From contig JAHWKI010000005.1 of assembly GCA_019347975.1 (NCBI GenBank), positions 1-40,013 on the forward strand: 40,013 bases of DNA. Direction: 5' to 3'. A program made the translations under genes and the position numbers. Position 1 is the first letter of the stretch, and each line of letters begins with the position of its first letter. The notes under the pieces were generated by a model. It was not told the origin of the DNA. It searched no databases and saw only the letters and a list, made by a program, of their open reading frames with translations. Shown here piece by piece: positions 16,300-24,699 of this stretch. The DNA is from Gemmatimonadota bacterium. GTDB taxonomy: Bacteria > Gemmatimonadota > Gemmatimonadetes > Longimicrobiales > RSA9.

Positions 16300-18885
16300 C
16301 TAGGCCCCCCCTCCGCCGATGCGCTTCAGCTCCGCACGGGCCGCAGCGTTTTCGGGGTCGAAGCGGATCGCCCGCTGGAGCGCGGCCGTGGCCTGATCGG
16401 GGCGCCCGAGCTCGTACAGCCACGTGCCCAGGCGCACCAGCGCCGCCGGGTCGGTCGGGTCGAGATGGAGGAAATCGACGACTCCGCGCACCGCGGCCTC
16501 CCTGCGGTTCGCCCTCCACCGCAGCTCCGCCAGGCGGAGAACGGCGTCGGCATAGCTGGGGAGCGATTCGACCGCGGCGGCGAACTCGGCCTCGGCGGCG
16601 CCGCGGTCGCCCAGCGCCGCGAGCGATCTGCCGAGGCCGACCCTTGCCGCCACGCCCGCCGGATCTTGCGCGAGCGCCCTGCGGAAGACCGGCTCGGCGT
16701 CGGCGGGCCGCCCGGCGGCCAGCAGCGCTTCGCCCAGCCCAACCAGAACCGCGTGGGACGTCGCGCCGTCCTGGAGCGCCGCCTCGTACGCCTGGACGGC
16801 CCCGGCGGCGTCCCGGCTGGCGAGGAGAGCCCTTCCGCGAAGCGCGTCGCCCTCGCCTCCGGGCACGGCGGCCGCCGCGGCGACGGCTTCCTCGGGCCGG
16901 CCGAGCAGCAGGAGGCCGCGCGCGCGGCCGACGTGGGCGGCGGGGCCCAGGTCCGGGGCGCCGGCGGCGAGGACCGCGTCGAAGCGCTCCAGAGCTTCGC
17001 CGGCGAGGCCGAGGGCGAGCTGAGCACGGCCCTGGAGGAGGAGCGCCTCCGCGGCGTTCGGGTCGTCGGCGAGGGCACGACCGGCGAGCTCGGCCGCGCG
17101 CGCCGCCTGGCCGAGGCGGAGGGCGGCGTTCGCCTGTTCGAGCGCCTGGCCGTATGCCGCGGAACGCTGACGTGTCGGCAGGACCAGCTCGGCGAAGGCC
17201 TGGTCCAGGGCTCCGGCATCGGGGTCGAACGACTCGACGGGCGACCCGGGTCGTATGTGGGTTCCCTCCGCCTCGGGGGCGGGGAGCGAGCCGTCCTCGA
17301 ACTGGAGGTCGATCAGGAGCCGGAAGCGCGGGGCCGGGAACAGGGGGTCGAGCTCGAGAGCCCGCTTGGTCTCCCGGAGCGCTCCGGGGAAGTCGCCGAG
17401 AGCGGAGAGGGCGAAGCCGAGCTGATAGCGGGCCTCGGCCTGATCGGGATCGAGATCGAGGGCCCGGAGGAGGGCGTCGCGCGCCTCGGCGGAACGCCCG
17501 TCCTGGTAGAGCGCGCTGCCGAGCCGTGTCCACGACTCCGCCACCTCCTCGTCGCCGCCGAGAGCCGCCTGGCAGACGTCCACCGCCTCCTCGGTCCGGC
17601 CTGCGCGGTCGAGGAAGAGGGCGAGGTTCCAGAGCACCTCCGCCGGCGGGTCGTCCGCCGTGGCCTTCCGGAAGGCCCGCTCCGCTCCGCCCGCTTCCTC
17701 GGACTGCGCCAGCGCCACACCCAGGTTGTTCCAGGCCAGCGCGTAGGCGTGGTCGTTGGCGACGGCGCGGCGGTACGCATCGAGGGCCTCTTCCACCGAG
17801 CCGGCCCGGTGTAGCGCCACACCGCGCTCGTTCCAGAGCTTGGGGCTGTCGGGGCGGCCGGTGAGCAGCGCCTCGTAATCCGCCGCCGCGGCGTGGAGGT
17901 CCCCCCGGACGAGCTTCAGCTCGGCCAGCGCCTGCCGGACCTCCGCCTCGTCCTCCTCCTCCTCGAGCGCCAGCTCCAGCTCCCGCAGCGCGCCATCGAG
18001 ATCGCCCTGGCGGCGCAGATCCGTGGCACGGACGAAGTGGCCGAGCGGCCCGGGGACCTCATCGGGAAGGCGCTCGGCGCGGGCGACGGTAGCGGAGAAA
18101 TAGCGCTCGAGCGACAGGTGGTGCTCCGCCTCGAGGATCGAGGGGTCCAGGGCCACCGCGCGCTCCCGCGCTGCGGCCGCTTCGGCGCTCCGCCCGGCGA
18201 CCGCCAGGAGGTCCGCCAGCAGCGCCTGAGCCCGCGCCTCGTCGGGTGCCAGCTGAACGGCGCGCTCGGCCGTTTTCGTGGCCGCCGCGAGCTTTCCCCG
18301 GCGCTGCTGGAGCTCGGCCATCTGCAGGTGCACGGCCGGATCCGCCGGCGCCATGTGGAGGGCGGTGCTGAGCAGGCTCTCCGCTTCCGCTCCCCTGCCC
18401 CGCTCCGCTTCGGCCTCCGCCAGCTTCATGTGGAGGAGAACGCTGTCCGGACGCCGGCCGAGGAGGATCCGCAACTCCCGCGCGGCACTCTCCGGATCGC
18501 CGACCAGGAGGTACACTCGCGCCAGGGCCTCGCGCGCTTCGGCGTTGTCGGGGTCGTGGCCGAGACGGGCTCCGAGGTCCGCGACCCTGCGCCGGAAGAG
18601 GCCGCTCCGGGTGTAGGCGATCCGGATGTTCGTGCGGGCCACATCCAGGCGGGGATCGATCTCCAGCGCCCTCTCGAAGGCCGCCAGGGCGTCCTCGGCG
18701 AGTCCCTTCTGGAAGAAGACCACGCCGAGGTTGTTGTGCGCGCCCGGGTCCGCGGGGTCGATCCGCTCGGCGAGGGAACGGAGGATGGCCACGTCGCGCG
18801 CGGACATGGCGGCGCGTCGGCGTCCGTGGGGCGCCGACGCTGCCGGCACCGACGGGTTGACCACCTCCACCGGCCGATCGTTCAT
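16300..18885 (-). CDS. Large TPR-repeat protein, first gene of the MglA array
   Basis: An 861-aa protein made almost wholly of TPR units (at least fifteen recognisable; typical units read PGAHNNLGVVFFQKGLAEDA and EARYQLGFALSALGDFPGAL). There is no signal peptide or membrane segment, so it is cytoplasmic. A break in the regular repeats near 545-580 (proline-rich, PAPEAEGTHIRPGSPVESF) divides it into two solenoids. TPR solenoids bind peptides of partner proteins, and TPR proteins accompany MglA in other bacteria. The start at 18885 lies 43 bases downstream of a candidate promoter. No catalytic domain is visible. Confidence 0.85.
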   Translation of the reverse strand: MNDRPVEVVNPSVPAASAPHGRRRAAMSARDVAILRSLAERIDPADPGAHNNLGVVFFQKGLAEDALAAFERALEIDPRLDVARTNIRIAYTRSGLFRRRVADLGARLGHDPDNAEAREALARVYLLVGDPESAARELRILLGRRPDSVLLHMKLAEAEAERGRGAEAESLLSTALHMAPADPAVHLQMAELQQRRGKLAAATKTAERAVQLAPDEARAQALLADLLAVAGRSAEAAAARERAVALDPSILEAEHHLSLERYFSATVARAERLPDEVPGPLGHFVRATDLRRQGDLDGALRELELALEEEEDEAEVRQALAELKLVRGDLHAAAADYEALLTGRPDSPKLWNERGVALHRAGSVEEALDAYRRAVANDHAYALAWNNLGVALAQSEEAGGAERAFRKATADDPPAEVLWNLALFLDRAGRTEEAVDVCQAALGGDEEVAESWTRLGSALYQDGRSAEARDALLRALDLDPDQAEARYQLGFALSALGDFPGALRETKRALELDPLFPAPRFRLLIDLQFEDGSLPAPEAEGTHIRPGSPVESFDPDAGALDQAFAELVLPTRQRSAAYGQALEQANAALRLGQAARAAELAGRALADDPNAAEALLLQGRAQLALGLAGEALERFDAVLAAGAPDLGPAAHVGRARGLLLLGRPEEAVAAAAAVPGGEGDALRGRALLASRDAAGAVQAYEAALQDGATSHAVLVGLGEALLAAGRPADAEPVFRRALAQDPAGVAARVGLGRSLAALGDRGAAEAEFAAAVESLPSYADAVLRLAELRWRANRREAAVRGVVDFLHLDPTDPAALVRLGTWLYELGRPDQATAALQRAIRFDPENAAARAELKRIGGGGA

Positions 18886-18927
18886 GGGGATGTGCAGGCG
18901 CAGTACGGGTCAGCGGGGAGAGTCTGG

Positions 18928-18956
18928 AACATGCGCGTGCACGGCCCCGCGGTCAA
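18928..18956 (-). promoter_or_regulatory. Candidate sigma-70 promoter for the MglA array
   Basis: On the minus strand TTGACC (18951-18956) and CATGTT (18928-18933) are separated by exactly 17 bases. The -35 matches consensus at 5 of 6 positions and the -10 at 3 of 6. It overlaps the last codons of rluD and lies 43 bases before the TPR gene's start, so the array need not depend on read-through from rluD. Confidence 0.4.
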
Positions 18957-19918
18957 CGCGTGGAAGGGGATCGGGCCCACTCCGCGGCTCCTGCCAGATC
19001 CGGCGGGAGCCGCGCCTCCAGATCGATCCGCTCCCCGGTCCTGGGGTGGTCGAACGCGAGCCGCGCCGCGTGCAGAAACTGGCGGGGGACCCGCGCCTCC
19101 AGCTCCCGCGCCCAGCCCCGTCCCGTTCCGCTGATCCCGCGGGCGCCTCCGCCGCCGTACACCTCGTCGCCCACGACGGGGTGGCCCAGGTGCGCGAGGT
19201 GCACCCGGATCTGGTGCGTGCGGCCCGTCTCGAGGCGGGCCTCGAGGAGATCCGCGGCCACCCAGCGCTCGACGCGCGTGAAATGCGTGACGGCCCGGCG
19301 GCCGCTCTCGGCTACCGCGATCTTCTTGCGGTCGCTTCGGGACCTGGCCAGCGGGGCGTCCACCGTCTGCCGGTCCTCCTGGAGGTGCCCCCAGCACGCC
19401 GCCAGGTACACCCGGTTTATGTCGCGCCGCTTCAACGCGCCGGAAAGCCTCCGGTGGGCGCGGTCGTGCTTGGCCACGATCATGAGGCCGGAGGTGTCCT
19501 TGTCCAGCCGGTGCACGATCCCCGGCCGCTTGACGCCGCCGATGCCGGACAGGTCCTCGACGTGGTGGAGGAGCGCGTTCACGAGCGTTCCGCTCCGGTG
19601 CCCCGGTGCGGGGTGGACGACGAGCCCGGCGGGCTTGTTCACCACCAGCAGGTCGCGGTCCTCGTACACGATCTCCAGCGGGATGGCCTCGGGCTCGATG
19701 ACCGAGGGCTGTAGCGGAGGGACCTCCAGCTCGATGACGTCCCCCTCGGCGACCCGCTCGCTCTTCCGCGGCACGGCGCCGTTCAGGCGCACGTTCCCGC
19801 TCTCCATGAGCTGCGCGACCCGGCTCCTCGAGAGCTCGGGAAGCTGCGCGGCGATGTGGGCGTCGATCCTCTGCCCGGCGGCACCCGCGGGGACCATGAG
19901 CCTGCGGGTGCTATCCAC
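18953..19918 (-). CDS. rluD: 23S rRNA pseudouridine synthase, RluD-like
   Basis: Converts uridines of 23S rRNA (helix 69 in E. coli RluD) to pseudouridine. The product is 321 aa. An S4 RNA-binding domain is at about 15-70 (LPELSRSRVAQLMESGNVRLN) and the catalytic domain carries HRLDKDTSGLM with the catalytic Asp at 139. RTHQIRVHLAHLGHPVVGD is typical of the RluA/RluD/RluC family. The GTG start at 19918 overlaps lspA by 8 bases and has GGAG just upstream; ATG 19897 (residue 8) is an alternative. The lspA-rluD order is common in bacteria. RluD rather than RluC rests on length and context. Confidence 0.9.
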   Translation of the reverse strand: MDSTRRLMVPAGAAGQRIDAHIAAQLPELSRSRVAQLMESGNVRLNGAVPRKSERVAEGDVIELEVPPLQPSVIEPEAIPLEIVYEDRDLLVVNKPAGLVVHPAPGHRSGTLVNALLHHVEDLSGIGGVKRPGIVHRLDKDTSGLMIVAKHDRAHRRLSGALKRRDINRVYLAACWGHLQEDRQTVDAPLARSRSDRKKIAVAESGRRAVTHFTRVERWVAADLLEARLETGRTHQIRVHLAHLGHPVVGDEVYGGGGARGISGTGRGWARELEARVPRQFLHAARLAFDHPRTGERIDLEARLPPDLAGAAEWARSPSTR

Positions 19919-20453
19919 CCCTCTCCGGCCGCTGCTCCTCCTGCCAGAGCGAGAGCGCGAGGAAGATGGCCCCGGTGGTCACGGCGATGTCCGCGACGTT
20001 GAAGACGGGCCAGCGCAGGTCGGCGATGCCGACATCGAGGAAATCGACGACGCCGTGCTCGGAGCGGATCCGGTCGATGAGATTGCCGATGGCGCCGCCG
20101 CAGATGAGGGCGATGGCGGCGAGGCGGACGCGGTCGCGGAGGGGCGTGACCCAGTACATGCCGGCGAGGGCCGCGAGGGCGACGAGGGACAGCACGAGGA
20201 AGATGGGCCGTGAGTATGCGCCCAGGTGGATGCCGAACGCCGCCCCCGGATTGTGGATGTAGGTGAGCCGGAGGTAGTCGCCGATGATCTCCACCTGCTG
20301 ATAGAGGCGGAAGCTCTGCTGGACCATCAGCTTGGTCATCTGGTCGAGCACGACCACGACCCCGAGGATGACGACGAAGATCCGCGCCTTCCCGCCGCCC
20401 CAGGACCGCTCCGTCTCCACAGTGGACGACTCCACGTCAGCCGCTCCGTCCAT
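19911..20453 (-). CDS. lspA: Lipoprotein signal peptidase II
   Basis: An inner-membrane aspartyl protease that removes signal peptides from prolipoproteins. The product is 180 aa with four hydrophobic helices after a polar N-terminal extension of about 22 residues. Conserved regions include LDQMTKLMV, NPGAAFGI, GNLIDRIRSEHGVVDFLDVG and FNVADIAVTTG; the catalytic aspartates are about 137 and 155. It starts 3 bases after the TraR/DksA-like gene. The lipoprotein at 7544 and possibly the transpeptidase are likely substrates. Confidence 0.95.
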   Translation of the reverse strand: MDGAADVESSTVETERSWGGGKARIFVVILGVVVVLDQMTKLMVQQSFRLYQQVEIIGDYLRLTYIHNPGAAFGIHLGAYSRPIFLVLSLVALAALAGMYWVTPLRDRVRLAAIALICGGAIGNLIDRIRSEHGVVDFLDVGIADLRWPVFNVADIAVTTGAIFLALSLWQEEQRPERGG

Positions 20454-20456
20454 CCC

Positions 20457-20819
20457 TCACCCCTCCTCCACGCGCTTGCACGCAATGCACAGGTCCGCGG
20501 ACGGGATGGCCTCGAGGCGCTCGTAGCCGATATCCGTTCCGCACTGCCTGCAGGTTCCGAATCGCTCGCGCTGGTGCATGATGCGGTCCAGCGCGCGGTC
20601 CACTTCCATCAGCCGCCGTCCCTCCTCGCTCGCCTTGAGGAACGCGGTCTCCCGTTCCGTCATGGCGGCCGCCTGCTCCGCCATGTGCTGGGAGAAGGAG
20701 CCGGTCTCGATCCCCTCCCCCATGTCCTCTGCGAACCGCTGCAGCCGCCGCACCAGCCGCGCCCTCTCCCGCTCCAGGAGCTGCGCGATCTCCTCGCGCT
20801 GACGGTCCGTGAGCGCCAT
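20457..20819 (-). CDS. TraR/DksA-family zinc-finger protein
   Basis: A 120-aa protein with a long N-terminal helical pair (about 5-80) and a C-terminal four-cysteine zinc finger, C90-x2-C93 and C111-x2-C114, with GTCRQCGTDIGYERLEAIP as in DksA/TraR. Such proteins enter the RNA-polymerase secondary channel and alter initiation together with ppGpp. The acidic tip equivalent to the DksA DxxDxA motif is not obvious, so a DksA-like activity is uncertain. The start abuts the ileS stop. A traR/dksA-like gene between ileS and lspA is a recurring arrangement. Confidence 0.88.
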   Translation of the reverse strand: MALTDRQREEIAQLLERERARLVRRLQRFAEDMGEGIETGSFSQHMAEQAAAMTERETAFLKASEEGRRLMEVDRALDRIMHQRERFGTCRQCGTDIGYERLEAIPSADLCIACKRVEEG

Positions 20820-23800
20820 TCAGCCGGCCGCCACGGCCAGGGCGATCCGCGCGACCACCCCGTCCACGTCCAGCTCCCGCATGGAGGACGCCTCCGCCAC
20901 CTCCCCCGCGCCGACGTCGAGTCTCGTGGCCAGCGTCTCCCCGGCGATGTAGTCCCGGTGTCGCTCGGCGGCGGTGCGGACCTCATCGGCGCCGTCGATG
21001 CGCAGGTGGATCCGGTCGCTGACCTCCAGCCCCTCGTCCTTCCGCAGCCGCTGGACGCGGTTCACGAGCTCGCGGGCCAGCCCCTCCATGCGCAGGGGCT
21101 CGTCGATCGCGGCGTCCAGCGCCACGGTGTACCCCTCCGCGCTCTCCACGATCAGGTCGCCGCGGGCGTTCTGTACGATCTCCAGGTCCTCCGCGCCGAG
21201 CTCGTGGCTCTCGCCGTTCACCTCGATCACCACCGGCTCCCCGGCCCGGAAACGGCCGAGGGTTTCTCCGGTCAGCGCGCGAATCGCCGCGGCGGCCTCC
21301 TGGGTCCGACTCCCGAACCGCTGGCCGATACGACGGAAGTTCGGCTTCGCCTCCAGCGTCACCACCTCCTCGGCGGCATCGAGGAAGCGGACCTCCTTCA
21401 CGTTCAGCTCGTCCTTCAGGATCTCCAGCAGCTCCGCGCGGATGGCCCCGTCGGGGGTCACCGCGTCCAGCGCGCGGAGTGGCTGCCGAACACGGATCCG
21501 GACCTTCTCCCGGGCGGCCCGGCCGAGGCTCGACAGCGCGCGCACGGCGTCCATCTCCCGCTCCAGCGCGTCATCCCGGAGCTGCGGGTGCGCCTCCGGG
21601 AACGGCGCCAGATGAGCCGACTCCGCCCCGAGACCGCGGTGCAGCCAGTCGGCGAGGAAGGGCGTTACCGGCGCCATCAGCCGCGACACGGTGATGAGCG
21701 CCTCCCACAGTGTCGTGAATGCGTGCGCGGTGTCCGCGGCGTCGGCGGAGCCCCAGAAGCGGTCGCGGCCGCGTCGGATGTACCAGTTCGAGAGGTCGTC
21801 CACCACGAAGTCGCCGATCAGCCTGGCGCCTCGGGTCAGATCGTAGCGGTCGAACGCGCCGCCGACCTCCTCCGTGACCCGGGCGAGGCGGGCGTGGAGC
21901 CAGCGGTCGGTGAGCGAGCGTTCGGCGGACGGGACCGGGCGCTCGGGCGGCGTCCAGCCTTCCAGGTTCGCGTAGAGGGCGAAGAACCGGTACGTGTTGG
22001 CCAGCGTATCGAACGTGCGGCGCACCGCCTCGCCGAGGGCATCCTCATCCCACCGCTTGGCCGCCCACGGGTGGCTGACGGTCACGAGGTACCAGCGAAT
22101 GGCGTCCGCGCCGAACCGGCCGATGGCCTCCCACGGGTCGACGGCGTTGCCCCGCGACTTCGACATCTTCTGCCCGTTCCGGTCGAGCAGGAGCTCGTTC
22201 ACCAGGACGTTCCGGTAGACCGGTCCGTGGCCGAGCATGGTGGCGATGGCCATGAGGGAGTAGAACCACCCCCGCGTCTGGTCGACGCCCTCGGCGATGA
22301 AGTCGGCGGGGAAGTTGCGCTTCCACGCGTCCTCGTTCTCGAACGGGTAGTGCCACTGCGCGAACGGCATGGAGCCGGAGTCGAACCAGGCGTCGATCAC
22401 CTCCGGGGTCCGGCGCATGGTGCCGCCGCAGTCCCGACACGGCCACGTGATGGCGTCGATGTACGGCTTGTGGGGATCGAACGGGTCGGGCAGCTCGCCC
22501 GCGCGCTCCTCCAGCTCGGCGAACGATCCAATGAAATCGACGTGCGCGGGGTCGGCTTCACAGACCCACGCCGGGAGCGGCGTCCCCCAGTAGCGGTCCC
22601 GCGAGAGCGCCCAGTCGATGTTGCCTTCCAGCCACTCACCGAACCGACCGGTGCCGATCTCCGGCGGATTCCACCCCACCTCGCGGTTGTTCTCCAGCAT
22701 CCGGTCCTTCACCGCCGTGGTCCGGATGTACCACGAGTCCCGGGCCATGTAGATGAGCGGGCTGTCGCACCGCCAGCAGTGGGGGTAGGAGTGGGTCACC
22801 GTGGCGCTCCGGAGGAGCACCCCCCGCGCCCGCATCTCGTCCAGCAGCACCGGGTCCGCGTCCTTCACGAACATCCCGCCCACGAGCGGGATCCCGCCGA
22901 CGAAGCGGCCGTCGTCGCCGATGGGGCGGAGCATGGGGAGCCCGTGCCGCTGTCCGGCGGCGTAGTCGTCGGAGCCGAAGGCCGGAGCGATGTGCACGAT
23001 CCCCGTGCCGTCCTCCGCGCTGACGAAGGGCTCGCCAACGACCTTCCAGCCGGCTTCGGCCTCGGCCTCGTCGACGTCGAGGAGCTCCAGCGGGCGACGG
23101 TAGCGGCGGCCGATCAGCTCGTCCGCCCTCCACGTCCGGCGCACCTCCGCGCCGTCGCCGAACACGCGCTCGACCAGCGCCTCGGCGACGATCAGCCCGC
23201 GCCCCTCGTGCTCGACCTCCGCGTAGGTGAGCTCGGGATTGATGGCCAGCGCGGCGTTGGAAGGTATGGTCCAGGGCGTGGTGGTCCAGGCGACGAGGGC
23301 GCGCCCGCCTTCCTCGCCATCTTCCGGCACCAGCTCACAGAGGAAGTGGACGGACGGGTCCTCCACCTCCGCATACCCCTGGGCGACCTCGTGGGAGCTG
23401 AGCGCCGTGCCGCAGCGGGGGCAGTACGGCACGCTGCGGTAACCGCGATAGATCAGGTCGCGCTCATCGAGCTGCTTCAGCAGCCACCAGACCGACTCCA
23501 CGTAGTCGTTGTGAAAGGTGACGTACGGGTCCGAATAGTCGAGCCAGTAGCCGATCCGCTCCGAGAGCTTCTCCCAGTCCTCCTTGTAGGTGAAGACGCT
23601 CTCGCGGCAGACCTGGTTGAACCGCTCGACACCGAGCTCCTCGATCTGCCGCTTCCCGCTGATCCCCAGCTTCTTCTCGGCCTCGATCTCCACCGGCAGG
23701 CCGTGCGTGTCCCAGCCTGCCTTCCGACCCACGTACCGCCCGCGCATGGTCTGGTAGCGGCAGACCAGGTCCTTCAGCGTCCGGCTGAAGACGTGATGGA

Positions 23801-23963
23801 TCCCCGGTCGTCCGTTGGCCGTGGGCGGGCCTTCGAAGAACACGAACGGCTCGCCGTCGGCGGTCGCCTCCAGCGTCCGGCGAAAGAGGTCCTCCTCCCG
23901 CCAGCGCTCGAGTACCCCCTCCTCCAGCGACCTGTAGCTTTCCGGAAACTCCGGATATCTCAT
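20820..23963 (-). CDS. ileS: Isoleucyl-tRNA synthetase, eukaryote-like (type 2) form
   Basis: Charges tRNA-Ile. The product is 1047 aa. The class-I signature appears as PTANGRPGIHHVFSR (about 47-61), the HxxH form typical of type-2/eukaryote-like IleRS rather than the bacterial type-1 HGHAL form, and KMSKS is at 599-603. Two cysteine pairs are visible (YCPRCGTALSSHEV and CRDCGGTMRRTPEVIDAWFD). The editing (CP1) domain contains the conserved WTTTPWTIPSN. ATG 23963 follows GAGGGG; upstream codons are open but low-complexity. Type-2 enzymes are linked to tolerance of mupirocin, which is an inference here. Confidence 0.95.
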   Translation of the reverse strand: MRYPEFPESYRSLEEGVLERWREEDLFRRTLEATADGEPFVFFEGPPTANGRPGIHHVFSRTLKDLVCRYQTMRGRYVGRKAGWDTHGLPVEIEAEKKLGISGKRQIEELGVERFNQVCRESVFTYKEDWEKLSERIGYWLDYSDPYVTFHNDYVESVWWLLKQLDERDLIYRGYRSVPYCPRCGTALSSHEVAQGYAEVEDPSVHFLCELVPEDGEEGGRALVAWTTTPWTIPSNAALAINPELTYAEVEHEGRGLIVAEALVERVFGDGAEVRRTWRADELIGRRYRRPLELLDVDEAEAEAGWKVVGEPFVSAEDGTGIVHIAPAFGSDDYAAGQRHGLPMLRPIGDDGRFVGGIPLVGGMFVKDADPVLLDEMRARGVLLRSATVTHSYPHCWRCDSPLIYMARDSWYIRTTAVKDRMLENNREVGWNPPEIGTGRFGEWLEGNIDWALSRDRYWGTPLPAWVCEADPAHVDFIGSFAELEERAGELPDPFDPHKPYIDAITWPCRDCGGTMRRTPEVIDAWFDSGSMPFAQWHYPFENEDAWKRNFPADFIAEGVDQTRGWFYSLMAIATMLGHGPVYRNVLVNELLLDRNGQKMSKSRGNAVDPWEAIGRFGADAIRWYLVTVSHPWAAKRWDEDALGEAVRRTFDTLANTYRFFALYANLEGWTPPERPVPSAERSLTDRWLHARLARVTEEVGGAFDRYDLTRGARLIGDFVVDDLSNWYIRRGRDRFWGSADAADTAHAFTTLWEALITVSRLMAPVTPFLADWLHRGLGAESAHLAPFPEAHPQLRDDALEREMDAVRALSSLGRAAREKVRIRVRQPLRALDAVTPDGAIRAELLEILKDELNVKEVRFLDAAEEVVTLEAKPNFRRIGQRFGSRTQEAAAAIRALTGETLGRFRAGEPVVIEVNGESHELGAEDLEIVQNARGDLIVESAEGYTVALDAAIDEPLRMEGLARELVNRVQRLRKDEGLEVSDRIHLRIDGADEVRTAAERHRDYIAGETLATRLDVGAGEVAEASSMRELDVDGVVARIALAVAAG

Positions 23964-23988
23964 CCCCTCGCCTTCCCTGCCAGCGCGC

Positions 23989-24016
23989 GGGGCGTCGCCC
24001 TGTTCGACGACGCCCC
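23989..24016 (-). promoter_or_regulatory. Stem-loop in the divIVA-ileS intergenic leader
   Basis: A perfect 9-base stem, GGGGCGTCG / CGACGCCCC, with a 10-base loop lies about 25 bases upstream of the ileS start, within the 100-base gap after divIVA. There is no U-run after it, so it is a poor intrinsic terminator. It could be an RNA-processing or translation-control element. No T-box features were found. Confidence 0.4.
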
Positions 24017-24063
24017 CGCTCCCTCTCATCCGGTCCGGAATGCGCCTGCTTCCGGGCTCCCGG

Positions 24064-24699
24064 CTATTCCTCCACCAGCGACGACAGCCAGTCCTCCTGC
24101 ACTTCGCCCGCCGCCGGCTCCGCGGCCTCGGCCTCGGCCTCGTCCTCGCCCTCGTCCGCAGGAGCCGCCTCGGAGGCGGCCGGCTGTGCCCGACCCTTTC
24201 CGCGCCCCTTGCGCCCCTGTGGCTGACCGGCACCGATCTCCAGCGTCTGCTCGAGGACCGTCAGCTCACCCAGCTCCCGCTCCAGGAGGCGCCGGAAGGA
24301 CTCCACCAGCTGCGCACGCCGGGCCCGAGCCTCCCGCAACGCCTCCTCCTCGCGGGCGAGAGCCCGCATCGCCTCCTCGCGCGCGGTCTCGGCGGCGAGG
24401 CGGGCCTCGCGAATCATGAGCTCGCCCTCCTTCTCCGCGTGGCTGCGGGCATCCTCACGCAGCCGCTGGGCGGCCATGAGAGCGTCCGAGAGCGCCCGCT
24501 CCTTCTCGCGGTAGAGGACCACCTCTCCCTCCAGCCCCTCGACGGAATCACGAAGGGCCATGTTCTCCTTGACCAGCTCCTCCATCCGGTCCGCGACCAG
24601 ATCGAGGAAGTCGTTCACCAGCTCGGCGTCGTAGCCGCGGAAGGCGCGGCGGAAATCGCCCTTCTTCTGGCGAACCTCCAGTGGCGTGAGATCGATCAT
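24064..24699 (-). CDS. divIVA: DivIVA-domain cell-division/polarity protein
   Basis: A 211-aa coiled-coil protein. The N-terminal DivIVA motif ITPLEVR...KKGDFRRAFRGYDA is present in the form DLTPLEVRQKKGDFRRAFRG, followed by ELVNDFLDLVADRMEELV. A long Glu/Ala/Arg coiled coil (about 45-150) leads to a low-complexity acidic tail (about 165-205). DivIVA proteins bind curved membrane at poles and septa and recruit division or polarity partners. The start overlaps yggS by 4 bases. yggS-divIVA-ileS is a widespread division-cluster order. A polar marker encoded 5 kb from the MglA array may be relevant to it. Confidence 0.92.
   Translation of the reverse strand: MIDLTPLEVRQKKGDFRRAFRGYDAELVNDFLDLVADRMEELVKENMALRDSVEGLEGEVVLYREKERALSDALMAAQRLREDARSHAEKEGELMIREARLAAETAREEAMRALAREEEALREARARRAQLVESFRRLLERELGELTVLEQTLEIGAGQPQGRKGRGKGRAQPAASEAAPADEGEDEAEAEAAEPAAGEVQEDWLSSLVEE

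Noticed and set aside
23964-24063. T-box riboswitch before ileS
   Set aside because: The leader is only 100 bases and lacks a T-box sequence, specifier loop or terminator/antiterminator pair.
20226-24419. Very long open frame on the plus strand opposite ileS, and similar long frames opposite most large genes
   Set aside because: High GC with strong third-position bias removes stops from the antisense frames. The translations are Arg/Pro/Gly-rich with no domains, and each lies over a gene with clear family motifs.
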